Of a stretch of DNA of 47,072 nucleotides, positions 34,641 to 42,356 are shown in pieces. The DNA is from Flavipsychrobacter sp. (GTDB taxonomy: Bacteria; Bacteroidota; Bacteroidia; Chitinophagales; Chitinophagaceae), in contig JAEUVY010000113.1 of NCBI GenBank assembly GCA_016786565.1, forward strand, positions 1-47,072, read 5' to 3'. The notes under the pieces were generated by a model that was given only the letters and a program-made list of their open reading frames with translations, was not told the origin of the DNA and did no database searches. Position numbers and translations under genes: made by a program. How positions within the stretch are numbered: the first letter of the stretch is position 1; each line of letters starts with the position of its first letter.

Positions 34641-34914
34641 AACAACTTTCTACCACACTACAGAAAACGCTTTATCATAAAACTTTCTTTTGCCGGTTTT
34701 CGTGCACCGTTGTAACTTGAATAGAAGTAGAAGAAAATGGTGGAAAATCGAACACTTAATGAAATATTATCACTTCTCACCTGGGAAGCAGGTGAGAAGA
34801 AGTGCGCAGTTTTTGCGCAGTTTTGGGAAGCAGTAAGAAGCCGCACTTCCCACTTTTTTATTGATAATCAATTAGTTAGTCTAAAACTGAGAAGAATAAA
34901 AAAATTGCGCAGTA
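34641..34914 (-). repeat. Right arm of the island-bracketing inverted repeat
   Basis: Inverted counterpart of 28310-28608. It starts 8 nt beyond the last island stop codon. Because the arms are inverted, both outgoing transcripts would read the same strand of the repeat downstream of their last gene. Confidence 0.85.
34773..34799. other. Hairpin within right inverted-repeat arm
   Basis: Perfect 11-bp stem CTTCTCACCTG / CAGGTGAGAAG with loop GGAAG. Its outer CTTCTC/GAGAAG pairs are shared with the left arm while the inner pairs differ. Confidence 0.7.
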
Positions 34915-34927
34915 ATCACGGGGGGCG

Positions 34928-35016
34928 ACGGTTCGACAACCGTTCGACGGGCCGTTCGACAAGCTCACGGTGACATTAGCTCACGGTGACATGGTTCGAC
35001 GGGGCTCACCATGACA
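34928..35016 (+). repeat. GTTCGAC / GCTCACGGTGACA degenerate repeat cluster
   Basis: Four GTTCGAC units and three GCTCA(C)(G/C)(G/A)TGACA units in about 90 nt. I recognise GTTCGACAAGCTCACGGTGA as a dispersed repeat of Bacteroidota genomes. The 394-nt gap 34633-35026 is made of the right inverted-repeat arm plus this cluster; no gene is seen. Confidence 0.75.
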
Positions 35017-35026
35017 TATGTGATAC

Positions 35027-35212
35027 CTACATTTTATTGCGGAAGATCTTGGGCAACAGATATGCGGCCTGCAGCACGCCAAAGAAAAGGTGCATACCGG
35101 TAATGATCTTTCCGTCCTTTGGATCTGTAATGGTGCGCAGGTACAGAAATACGAAGTTCACAGCAAAAATTGCAACTACATAAGTTAGCTTCTTCTTCGT
35201 GAGCTGGTCCAT
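35027..35212 (-). CDS. Small hypothetical membrane protein
   Basis: 61 residues from the ATG beginning MDQLTKKKLTY; upstream in-frame codons lack support. Two hydrophobic stretches (about 10-25 and 37-50) suggest two membrane helices with a basic C-terminus (LPKIFRNKM). A TTTG element five bases before the start (AAAATTTG on the minus strand) is a near match to the -7 consensus. Function unknown. Confidence 0.6.
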   Translation of the reverse strand: MDQLTKKKLTYVVAIFAVNFVFLYLRTITDPKDGKIITGMHLFFGVLQAAYLLPKIFRNKM

Positions 35213-35270
35213 AACCAAATTTTTACAGATGAAAACAAGAAAAACCATAAGTATTACACGCCGCTCATTC

Positions 35271-35309
35271 GACCCTACCCTCTCTTTCGGAGAGGGCCGG
35301 GGAGAGGCC
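35271..35309. repeat. CCCTCTC/GAGAGGG dispersed repeat hairpin
   Basis: CCCTCTC and GAGAGGG flank loop TTTCG (35278-35296), followed by CCGGGGAGAGG. The sequence is of a kind found repeatedly between genes in many bacteria. It lies just downstream of the arginase-fold gene and could act as a weak terminator for it. Confidence 0.6.
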
Positions 35310-35314
35310 GCACC

Positions 35315-36448
35315 TTACGACAACCTTTCCTGCTCGCGCAGCCAACGCTCAGGTATGTCTCCCCCGCTGGCTATCTGGTAGTCCTTCAGCGAGCATGGCA
35401 CAAACGAACCCTCGGGTAGTTTCATCCACCAGCGGTTGGTGCGCTTGCTCTTCAGGAACAGGGTGTCCATGTCAGAGAATACCACATTGAACATCACAAA
35501 CTCGTCGCGGTCGGTCAGTTGCGCCTCCGATTTGCGCACCAGGTACCCATCCACAAAATACCAGATCATCTGGGCTATCTGTTTGGCGGTCATGTTGTGC
35601 ACATCGTGGCGTTCATCAAACCCATAAATGCCAAAAGAAGTGAGGGCTTCGCTCATACCGGCATAGCGGGTCAGCATACACACCTCCTCGCCTGTAAGGC
35701 CGTTCGGCGATCCGTTCACATTGGCAGGGGCATCGCTGAAGCGTACCACGCTCATGTCCAGGCCAAAGAGGTTGCTGATGCGCAGCACGGGTTCAATATC
35801 TTCAATATGCTCGCGCACCTTGCCCAGGCGGTAGAAGTCGAAACGCAGTTTGTCCAGCGTCTCCAGCATCTGCGGGTGGGCGTAGTAGCTCTGAAAACCT
35901 ATGTGGCTGTAATGAGATATGAAGTTGGGAGCGGCGGTGAGCATCTCCAGCAAAAAGCCGGACGCGTTCACTTCCTCGGTCTCGTCGAGGTCTATAAGCA
36001 TATCGGCCACCGATGCCACCACCATCTGCTCGGACTTGCGGAACGCCTCGTACTGTTGCAGCATCAGGTCGTGACCGCCACCCAGCACCAGGGCTATCTT
36101 GCCGGCCAGGTGCAGCTCGTGCAGCACCTGCTGCAATGCGGCGCGGGTATCGGCCGGGGTGGCACCCTGCCTCACATTGCCGAGGTCGGCAATGCGGATG
36201 TCGGTGTGCCAGTAATACATTTTGTACAACTGCTCGCGCACCGCGTCGGGTCCGTTGCCATGAGGCATAGACTTGTCCACGCCGTTCCAGTCGGCACAGC
36301 CCACCAGCACTATATCGGCCTCGTCGAGGTTAAAGCCGGGCTGCGAGAAGCAGGCAATACCGGCGCCCAGTTGGCTGGGCTCGTAGTAGCGTTCCGGTTT
36401 GGAATCTATAAAGTGGGTCTCGTCGAGGAAGTAGTGCAGGTCGTTCAT
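35315..36448 (-). CDS. Arginase-fold (formimidoylglutamase-like) protein with degenerate metal site
   Basis: 377 residues from the ATG beginning MNDLHYFLDE; the frame extends 111 codons upstream into non-coding-like sequence. The ureohydrolase motifs are recognisable but altered. GGDHS appears as GGGHD (123-127, keeping H126). DAHxD appears as DMLID (149-153), so the second-motif His is Leu151. SxDxD appears as GLDMS (229-233), keeping D231 but replacing the last Asp with Ser. A normal two-manganese site is therefore unlikely. Related proteins in Bacteroidota are usually annotated formimidoylglutamase (histidine degradation). No hut genes are nearby. Confidence 0.75.
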   Translation of the reverse strand: MNDLHYFLDETHFIDSKPERYYEPSQLGAGIACFSQPGFNLDEADIVLVGCADWNGVDKSMPHGNGPDAVREQLYKMYYWHTDIRIADLGNVRQGATPADTRAALQQVLHELHLAGKIALVLGGGHDLMLQQYEAFRKSEQMVVASVADMLIDLDETEEVNASGFLLEMLTAAPNFISHYSHIGFQSYYAHPQMLETLDKLRFDFYRLGKVREHIEDIEPVLRISNLFGLDMSVVRFSDAPANVNGSPNGLTGEEVCMLTRYAGMSEALTSFGIYGFDERHDVHNMTAKQIAQMIWYFVDGYLVRKSEAQLTDRDEFVMFNVVFSDMDTLFLKSKRTNRWWMKLPEGSFVPCSLKDYQIASGGDIPERWLREQERLS

Positions 36449-36629
36449 ACGGAGGTAGCAGATTAACGGAGTTAAAAGTACACAAAATAGCACGGAACAA
36501 CGGGTGGCAGCGGCAAAGTAGTTTTCCACACACATGGGCAAAACGGGGCTTGGGGGCCAGGTGCGAAGGGGATTGTTAAAAACGGGTGAGAAACGGCATT
36601 TATGTGCCCCGAATCCCCATATTATTTTA

Positions 36630-36637
36630 TACTTTTG
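36630..36637 (+). promoter_or_regulatory. -7 element TACTTTTG upstream of ftsX
   Basis: Exact TAnnTTTG ending 7 nt before the ftsX start codon. No TTG is seen at the -33 position. Confidence 0.4.
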
Positions 36638-36644
36638 GAACAAC

Positions 36645-37502
36645 ATGGCAACAGGCAAAAAAGCAAAACCATCATACGTCAACGCCATCATGGGCGTGGC
36701 ACTGGTACTGTTCCTTATGGGCATACTGGGCTGGCTGGTCATCAATGGCCGCGCGCTGTCGCGTGCGTTCAAGGAGGACATGGAAATTAATGTTGATTTT
36801 CATGATAACGTGAGCGACGAGAATGTGGCGAAGATGAAAGCCATACTGGACAAACAACCCTTTGTGCGCAAGTCGCGCATCATAACCAAGGCCGAGGCCG
36901 CAGCCATGCAGAGCCAGGTGGAGGGCAGCAATATAGTAGAGTTCCTGGGCTATAATCCGTTGTTCGCATCCATATCGTTGAAGATGAACGAGGGATATGT
37001 GAACCGCGACAGTCTGGGACGCATCAGGCAATTCATCATGCAGAGCAATGTGGTGCGCGATGTGACCTGGCCCAGCATGGTGGTGGACCAGATGAACAAC
37101 AACTTCCGCAAGATCGGCATCATTCTGGGTGTCATCACGGCGCTGTTGCTAATTGTGGTCATCTTCCTGATAGACAATACGGTGCGCCTGGCCATGTTCA
37201 GCAACCGCTTCCTGATTAAGACCATGCAGATGGTGGGCGCCACACAGTCGTTCATCACCCGCCCGTTTGACCAACGCGCGCTGCTGAACGGACTGACCAG
37301 CGGCGTGATAGCCGTGATAGGTTTGTGGATGGTGATGTCGTTTGCCAAGTCGCAACTGCCGGTGCTGGACCTGCTGAACGATCCGTTCCTTGTTACGATG
37401 CTCATCCTCAGCATGCTGATATTGGGTATCCTGATATCTATGATCAGTACGCACCGGTCGGTAGTGAAATACCTGAAAATGCACGTGGACGACCTGTACT
37501 AA
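36645..37502 (+). CDS. ftsX: Cell-division protein FtsX
   Basis: 285 residues from the ATG beginning MATGKKAKPSY; the 37 codons upstream in frame are not conserved-looking. FtsX is the membrane subunit of the FtsEX complex, which couples division to peptidoglycan hydrolase activation. One N-terminal TM (about 13-34), an extracytoplasmic domain (about 45-155, INVDFHDNVSDENV... through ...VVDQMNN) and three C-terminal TMs are visible, including the conserved IGIILGVITALLLIVVIFLIDNTVRLAM stretch split over about 160-185. ftsE is not adjacent, as is usual in this phylum. The DUF3098 gene follows. Confidence 0.9.
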   Translation: MATGKKAKPSYVNAIMGVALVLFLMGILGWLVINGRALSRAFKEDMEINVDFHDNVSDENVAKMKAILDKQPFVRKSRIITKAEAAAMQSQVEGSNIVEFLGYNPLFASISLKMNEGYVNRDSLGRIRQFIMQSNVVRDVTWPSMVVDQMNNNFRKIGIILGVITALLLIVVIFLIDNTVRLAMFSNRFLIKTMQMVGATQSFITRPFDQRALLNGLTSGVIAVIGLWMVMSFAKSQLPVLDLLNDPFLVTMLILSMLILGILISMISTHRSVVKYLKMHVDDLY

Positions 37503-37512
37503 CAGTGCGGTT

Positions 37513-37541
37513 TTGATAACGAAAGGAAAAATCTATATTTG
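37513..37541 (+). promoter_or_regulatory. Bacteroidota-type promoter (TTG-N18-TATATTTG)
   Basis: TTG at 37513-37515 and exact TAnnTTTG at 37534-37541, 18 nt apart, 21 nt upstream of the DUF3098 gene, which thus has its own promoter although it follows ftsX. Confidence 0.75.
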
Positions 37542-37562
37542 CAATCATAAGTAAGAGATACA

Positions 37563-37883
37563 ATGTCAACACCAAGCAAACAAACACCGCGTCCGTCGCT
37601 GACAGCAACTGCCGCCCGCAACAATACCAACAAGCCGCAACCTACTTTCCTTTTTGACAAGCAGAACTATATGTGGATGATAGGTGGTATCGTGTTGCTG
37701 CTGATCGGCTTCCTGCTGCTTTCGGGCGGTAAAAGCGAGAACCCTGCAGACTTCAAATATGACGAACTGTATGGTTTCCGCCGCCTCACTCTGGCTCCGC
37801 TGGTTATCATGGCCGGATTTGCCGTGGAGGTGTACGCCATCATGAAAAAGCCAAAAGACACCGACGCGCCACAGGGCGAATAA
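37563..37883 (+). CDS. DUF3098 domain membrane protein
   Basis: 106 residues. A polar Thr/Pro/Asn-rich N-terminus is followed by FLFDKQNYMWMIGGIVLLLIG, a GGKSENPADFKYDELYGFRR segment and a second TM (LAPLVIMAGFAVEVYAIM), which is the DUF3098 layout. In many Bacteroidota this gene lies between ftsX and uppP/truB; the latter genes do not follow here, where a terminator stands instead. Role unknown, presumably at the cell envelope. Confidence 0.88.
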   Translation: MSTPSKQTPRPSLTATAARNNTNKPQPTFLFDKQNYMWMIGGIVLLLIGFLLLSGGKSENPADFKYDELYGFRRLTLAPLVIMAGFAVEVYAIMKKPKDTDAPQGE

Positions 37884-37911
37884 TATCATAAACTATTGAC
37901 TTTCAATACAC

Positions 37912-37944
37912 TTCCCCACCCTATGCGGTGGGGAATCGTTTTTT
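37912..37944 (+). terminator. Intrinsic terminator
   Basis: 9-bp stem TTCCCCACC / GGTGGGGAA with loop CTATGC and a following T run, closing the ftsX-DUF3098 unit. Confidence 0.85.
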
Positions 37945-38059
37945 GGGAGGGTCGGGTCGGAAAACACACATATTAAGATTATCAGGCAATAATGATAATT
38001 TTGAAAAAAATTTGTCGGCGACTGTAACTTTTCCGCTGCTGCACCGATAAACAATACAC

Positions 38060-38536
38060 ATGGACGCCCAACAATACAATAGCTGTGTCAAGGAATGGTC
38101 TGATGCCCTTTTCCGCTTTGCGGTGAAGTGCACCGGTCAGGCCAGCGATGCGCATGACGTTGTGCAGGGTGCCTTTGAGGTGCTTTGGGCAAAGCGGGAT
38201 GAAGTGCTGCCCGAGAAGGCAAAGGCTTTCCTGTTTCAGGTGGCCTATCGCCAGTCGGTAGATAATTTCCGCAAGCGTTCGAAGATCGCCTTCAAAGAAG
38301 CGCCTGAGGAATCGTGGTCGCCCGCGAACCCGGACCTGAAGAAGGTGCTGGAAAGGGCGCTGGCACAACTGGACGAACGGTCGCGCGCGCTGGTGCTGCT
38401 GAAAGACTATGAAGGATACAGTTACGAAGAAATAGGACGGATCACGGATCTGAATGAGTCGCAGGTGAAGGTGTACCTTTTCCGTGCGCGGAAGACATTA
38501 AAAGAATATCTCGTTAGCGTTGAAAATATCATATAA
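38060..38536 (+). CDS. ECF-family RNA polymerase sigma factor
   Basis: 158 residues. Region 2 covers about 10-75 (DALFRFAVKCTGQASDAHDVVQGAFEVLW split by FLFQVAYRQSVDNFRKR), and region 4 covers about 95-150 (LAQLDERSRALVLLKDYEGYSYEEIGRITDLNESQVKVYLFRARKTLKEY in pieces). ECF factors respond to envelope or other stress under anti-sigma control. The next gene starts 1 nt after its stop and encodes a single-TM protein, the expected position for an anti-sigma factor. A weak TTG...TAACTTTT promoter lies upstream near 38010-38035. Confidence 0.9.
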   Translation: MDAQQYNSCVKEWSDALFRFAVKCTGQASDAHDVVQGAFEVLWAKRDEVLPEKAKAFLFQVAYRQSVDNFRKRSKIAFKEAPEESWSPANPDLKKVLERALAQLDERSRALVLLKDYEGYSYEEIGRITDLNESQVKVYLFRARKTLKEYLVSVENII

Positions 38537-38537
38537 G

Positions 38538-39443
38538 ATGATCAACTTGGAGAATTATGAAGAGTATATGGTGATGCACGCCGATGGCGAGCTATCGCCG
38601 TCTGAGGAGCAGGAGCTGATGAATTTCCTGTATGAGCATCCGGAGCTACAGAGCGAGCTTACCGCTTTCTCTATGACAAAGATGATACCGGACACGGACA
38701 TCGTTTTTGAAAAGAAAGACGCCCTGATGCAGCCTGTAGAAGGAAAAAAAGTGATCGCCTTCCCGGTGTGGAGGAAGTATGCCGTAGCAGCAGGTGTAGC
38801 AGCGATCTTCTTGGTTTCTTACTGGAAACTACACACCGGCTCAACTGAGGAGATGACCACAGTTGCGGCCGTAACTACCCCACCCGCTGCCACAACACCC
38901 GCAGCACCGGCTACCAACCCGACAGAGAACACAACATCGCAACAAAACACTGATAACACTAACAACATCAATAACGCAACACCCGCTCCTATTAATAGAA
39001 CTGAAACACCCGCTCCACAGCAAAAGACCATGCTGGCAGCCAACACAACAAAATCGGACCGTGTGAAGCAGATGGACCGTGTAACCGGAGCGAAGAATAC
39101 TAACTATGAAACTGCTGTTGCAGCCAACACTACTATTGCAACAGAGCCGATAAGCCCTGTAGAACCTGCAGAAATGATAGCCTGGAAAAATCAGGAAAAT
39201 TTTTCTGAAGTTTTTGTAACAAATGTCCCTCCTGCTTCGATATATATGCATGAAGGGGATGAGAGAGGCACTCAATCAATAATAGACAAACTGCCGATCG
39301 ATGAACTGAAAAAGAAAGGCATGGAAAATGTTGCTTCCGCGGTGGCCACCGGTTACAACAAGGTACATGCACTTCGCGAGGAGATATCCGGATCCGCTAT
39401 CTCCTTAAAAATTGAAAAAAGAAAACTGGTAATATCATTCTAA
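38538..39443 (+). CDS. Single-pass membrane protein, candidate anti-sigma factor
   Basis: 301 residues from the ATG beginning MINLENYEEYM. The cytoplasmic N-terminus has MHADGELSPSEEQELMNFLYEH, resembling the N-terminal region of anti-sigma factors but without the zinc-finger HxxxCxxC. One TM lies at about 80-97 (YAVAAGVAAIFLVSYW). A Thr/Asn/Ala/Pro-rich periplasmic linker (about 105-190) follows, and then a domain ending in SLKIEKRKLVISF. Tight coupling to the sigma gene supports an anti-sigma role; that remains inference. Confidence 0.8.
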   Translation: MINLENYEEYMVMHADGELSPSEEQELMNFLYEHPELQSELTAFSMTKMIPDTDIVFEKKDALMQPVEGKKVIAFPVWRKYAVAAGVAAIFLVSYWKLHTGSTEEMTTVAAVTTPPAATTPAAPATNPTENTTSQQNTDNTNNINNATPAPINRTETPAPQQKTMLAANTTKSDRVKQMDRVTGAKNTNYETAVAANTTIATEPISPVEPAEMIAWKNQENFSEVFVTNVPPASIYMHEGDERGTQSIIDKLPIDELKKKGMENVASAVATGYNKVHALREEISGSAISLKIEKRKLVISF

Positions 39444-39474
39444 AAAAACTAAAAAATCTAAAACACTCAATTTT

Positions 39475-40329
39475 ATGAAACGCATATTTATTGCAACCGC
39501 TACCCTTACCGCTCTCCTTTTCACCACTACACTTTTTGCCCAGAACAGCACCGACAGCACCACCAAAAAGAAAAAGAGCATGTCGCTGTCCATATCCAAC
39601 AAGGGTATCTCTTTTGAAGAAACAAACGACACCACCAAGTCGCACAAAACCGAAAAAACAGATAAAGAAAAAACCGGCAAACTGCGCCTCACCTTCGCCA
39701 TGATGGACCTGGGCTTCAACATGCTGAACGATGCCACTACCTATACCGACCCTACACTTGCCGGCTACCTGAGAGTACCCGCGGCAGATCGCAACGCAGA
39801 CCTGTTCGATCTGAAAAACGGCAAGTCGATCAACTTCAACATCTATCCGCTGATGGTGAAGCTGCCGGTGATCAAAACCAAGAACCAAAGGTTGTATATA
39901 GCTACCGGTCTGGGATTGCAGGTATATAACTTCCGTTTCGACAATTCTGTAAGCTACGTTAAGAGCCCTGCAGGCCTTATCATGGATACCATCAGCTTCC
40001 GTAAAAACAAGCTGGCTGTAAACTACCTGAGCGTACCCCTGATGGTAACCTCTAAAACAAGACTGCACAAAGACACTTGGCTGGTATATGGCGCCGGTGT
40101 ACAGGCAGGCTACCGCCTCTCATCATGGAACAAACAAACGTCTGACGAACGTGGCAAGATCAAAACACACGGCAACTTCGACCTGAAAGACTTCAATACC
40201 TGCGTAACTGCTGAATTCGGTATAGAAGGTGTACTGAGGTTCTACGGCAGCTACCAGCTCACATCACTCTATGAGAACAATATAGACCAGCGTCCGATCT
40301 CTGTAGGTATCAGGATAGGTGGCATCTAA
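39475..40329 (+). CDS. Outer-membrane beta-barrel protein (PorT-like)
   Basis: 284 residues. Signal peptide about 1-22 (ending LFAQ), then a Lys/Thr/Ser-rich stretch (about 25-65), then amphipathic beta strands typical of small barrels: KLRLTFAMMDLGFNML, INFNIYPLMVKLP, RLYIATGLGLQVYNF, AVNYLSVPLMVTSK, LVYGAGVQAGYRL, TAEFGIEGVLRFYGSY, SVGIRIGGI. It is the third gene of the sigma operon (31-nt gap) and may be the envelope output or sensor of the system. Confidence 0.82.
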   Translation: MKRIFIATATLTALLFTTTLFAQNSTDSTTKKKKSMSLSISNKGISFEETNDTTKSHKTEKTDKEKTGKLRLTFAMMDLGFNMLNDATTYTDPTLAGYLRVPAADRNADLFDLKNGKSINFNIYPLMVKLPVIKTKNQRLYIATGLGLQVYNFRFDNSVSYVKSPAGLIMDTISFRKNKLAVNYLSVPLMVTSKTRLHKDTWLVYGAGVQAGYRLSSWNKQTSDERGKIKTHGNFDLKDFNTCVTAEFGIEGVLRFYGSYQLTSLYENNIDQRPISVGIRIGGI

Positions 40330-40347
40330 TATCACTACAACCCTATT

Positions 40348-40386
40348 CGAACGCACACGATACAAGCCGTGTGCGTTCGTTCATTT
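40348..40386 (+). terminator. Intrinsic terminator
   Basis: 12-bp perfect stem CGAACGCACACG / CGTGTGCGTTCG with loop ATACAAGC, followed by TTCATTTT, closing the sigma-factor operon. Confidence 0.85.
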
Positions 40387-40512
40387 TAAGGGATGTGCCA
40401 ACAATAATGCTTACTAAGTTTTGTTTATACATAAAAACACCTTATCTTTCATATGCTTTAGTTCTTATTCATTGTGCCGCACCTGCGGCAGGGGTTTTAA
40501 AATCGTTGTATC

Positions 40513-41565
40513 ATGACATACGTACGTCCCAAATTCCGCCATCCGGCTTTACCCAAGAACGATCTTGGATATACAATGGCCTACTACGAAGGAGCACTCT
40601 CCACCCTGTGTGCGGGTTGCGGGCACGACTCCATCAGCGCGGCCATAGTACAGTCGGCATACGAGATGAATATAGAACCACACAAGCTGGCCAAACTATC
40701 GGGCATTGGCTGTTCTTCCAAAACACCCACGTACTTTCTCAGCAATTCGCACGGCTTCAATTCGGTGCATGGTCGCATGCCATCGGTAGCCACGGGCGCC
40801 AACCTTGCCAACCGGGACCTGATCTATTTCGGAGTATCGGGCGATGGTGATACGGCATCGATAGGCATGGGGCAGTTTGTACACGTGATACGCCGCAATC
40901 TTAATATGGTGTACATAGTGATGAATAATGGCTGCTATGGCCTGACCAAGGGGCAAGACAGTGCCACCGCCGACAAGGGATCGAAGAACAAGTCGGGCCA
41001 TGTGAACCTGTTTGACAATATAGACCTCGCAAGTCTTGCAATAGAATTGGGTGCATCGTTCGTAGCACAAAGCTTCTCGGGCGACAAGGCCCAGCTGGTG
41101 CCGCTGATAAAGGCCGCGATGAAACACCCGGGGTTCGCGTTCATCAATGTCATTTCGCCCTGTGTCACCTTCAACAACAATGTGGGGTCCACCAAGTCAT
41201 ATGACTATGTGCGCCAGCATGTGGAGGCCACCGGTACTATAGACTTTGTGCCCGCTGCCGATGAAATAAAGGCCGACTATGCCGCCGGCACGTCCGAGAC
41301 AGTGGCCCTGCACGACGGATCGCTGCTGCAGCTGCACAAACTGGCGCAAGACTGGGACCCTAAGGACAGACTAAGTGCCATGAATGCGATAAAGAAAGCG
41401 GCGGCCGAGCATGAGATCCTTACCGGCCTGCTGTTTATAGACCCCGACACAAAAGACCTGCATTCCATAATTAACACCACCACTACCCCACTCAACACGC
41501 TTACCGAAAAGGAACTATGCCCCGGAAACGGTGCACTGGATGCCGTGAATGCGGGATTGAGGTAG
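40513..41565 (+). CDS. korB: 2-oxoacid:ferredoxin oxidoreductase subunit beta (KorB-like)
   Basis: 350 residues. The TPP-binding subunit of 2-oxoglutarate (or related 2-oxoacid) ferredoxin oxidoreductase. Key features: CAGCGH at 33-38, GIGCSSKTP near 64-72 with a further cysteine, HGRMPSVATGANLAN at 86-100, and the TPP/Mg motif GDGD (110-113) with N138-N139. Together these cysteines can hold the [4Fe-4S] cluster. The alpha subunit (korA) normally precedes korB; the 183 nt upstream contain only a terminator and no korA. The transcript must be separate or the complex encoded in two places. Confidence 0.88.
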   Translation: MTYVRPKFRHPALPKNDLGYTMAYYEGALSTLCAGCGHDSISAAIVQSAYEMNIEPHKLAKLSGIGCSSKTPTYFLSNSHGFNSVHGRMPSVATGANLANRDLIYFGVSGDGDTASIGMGQFVHVIRRNLNMVYIVMNNGCYGLTKGQDSATADKGSKNKSGHVNLFDNIDLASLAIELGASFVAQSFSGDKAQLVPLIKAAMKHPGFAFINVISPCVTFNNNVGSTKSYDYVRQHVEATGTIDFVPAADEIKADYAAGTSETVALHDGSLLQLHKLAQDWDPKDRLSAMNAIKKAAAEHEILTGLLFIDPDTKDLHSIINTTTTPLNTLTEKELCPGNGALDAVNAGLR

Positions 41566-41572
41566 ATATAGG

Positions 41573-42331
41573 TTACTTCACCGGTTTTGTTTCTTTACCT
41601 GATGCAGTTACCATATACTCGAGCGTATATGGCAGCCCTTCCTGACCTGAGGAGCCTACTGTATCCTTCTCGCGCAACAGGCTCACCAAAATCTGAGTGT
41701 GGTAATCAATGCCTGCTATTGAAAGCAATGCCGCTCCTTTGTCATCAACCGGAACCTCCTTGCCGCCATAACCTACGAGAACAGGGACCAATCCAGCAGG
41801 AGTGTTTTCCTTTTGACGGATGTACATTTTAGAGGCAAGTACCGCCTTTATCGGCGTTGTTCCAAAAGCCCTGGCAGCAGCATACAGGAGTGTTCCATTC
41901 TTTATTAACTGAATAGAGAACGCATTTCGCCATTCAGCATCGCGGGAGAAAAAGATGGTTACAGGATCGCCCGTTGTTAACGGAAGTGACATGCTATCGG
42001 GCAATATGTATACGAATGAAGTGACGACATCCGAAGAGTCCTTGACCAATACCTTGCCGGGTAGCACCTCTGCTACGGTGCCATTCAACTTAACGTTTCC
42101 CGACACGACCTTGCCATTTCTTAGGAACATGAAGCTACAGGAGGATGACTGAACAATGGACCCATCGTCAGCGGGATTCAAAGCGGGACCGGGATATTCG
42201 CGCACGGCAAACTCGGTTTTGGGTGGCGGCAATTGGTCGAGTCCCTGAAAAGCATTTTTATGGGCTTGGCTTCTGCAACCAGAAAGGGCGATACCTGCAA
42301 TCAACGAGATTAAAGAGTAATTCAGACGCAT
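41573..42331 (-). CDS. Hypothetical lipoprotein
   Basis: 252 residues from the ATG beginning MRLNYSLISL. Lipobox LSGC with lipidated C19. The mature part is beta-rich; RNGKVVSGNVKLNGTVAEVLPGKVLVKDSSDVV and repeated short hydrophobic strands are seen. No family recognised. It is 25 nt downstream of the metzincin gene on the same strand, so the two may be cotranscribed. Confidence 0.7.
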   Translation of the reverse strand: MRLNYSLISLIAGIALSGCRSQAHKNAFQGLDQLPPPKTEFAVREYPGPALNPADDGSIVQSSSCSFMFLRNGKVVSGNVKLNGTVAEVLPGKVLVKDSSDVVTSFVYILPDSMSLPLTTGDPVTIFFSRDAEWRNAFSIQLIKNGTLLYAAARAFGTTPIKAVLASKMYIRQKENTPAGLVPVLVGYGGKEVPVDDKGAALLSIAGIDYHTQILVSLLREKDTVGSSGQEGLPYTLEYMVTASGKETKPVK

Positions 42332-42356
42332 AACAGAGAACAGTTGTTTCGGGTGA

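Noticed and set aside
35227..35381. Short frame beginning MKTRKT near the right edge of the repeats
   Set aside because: It crosses a dispersed repeat hairpin and the end of the arginase-fold gene on the other strand; resemblance of its first codons to MKTQV is too short to count as another leader copy.
36449..36644. Extended N-termini of the arginase-fold gene and ftsX overlapping each other
   Set aside because: The extensions run into the shared divergent promoter region and have no family similarity; shorter starts fit both proteins.
40371..40850. Open frame overlapping the start of korB as a possible korA remnant
   Set aside because: It is out of frame with and overlaps korB, includes the terminator region, and shows no alpha-subunit motif.
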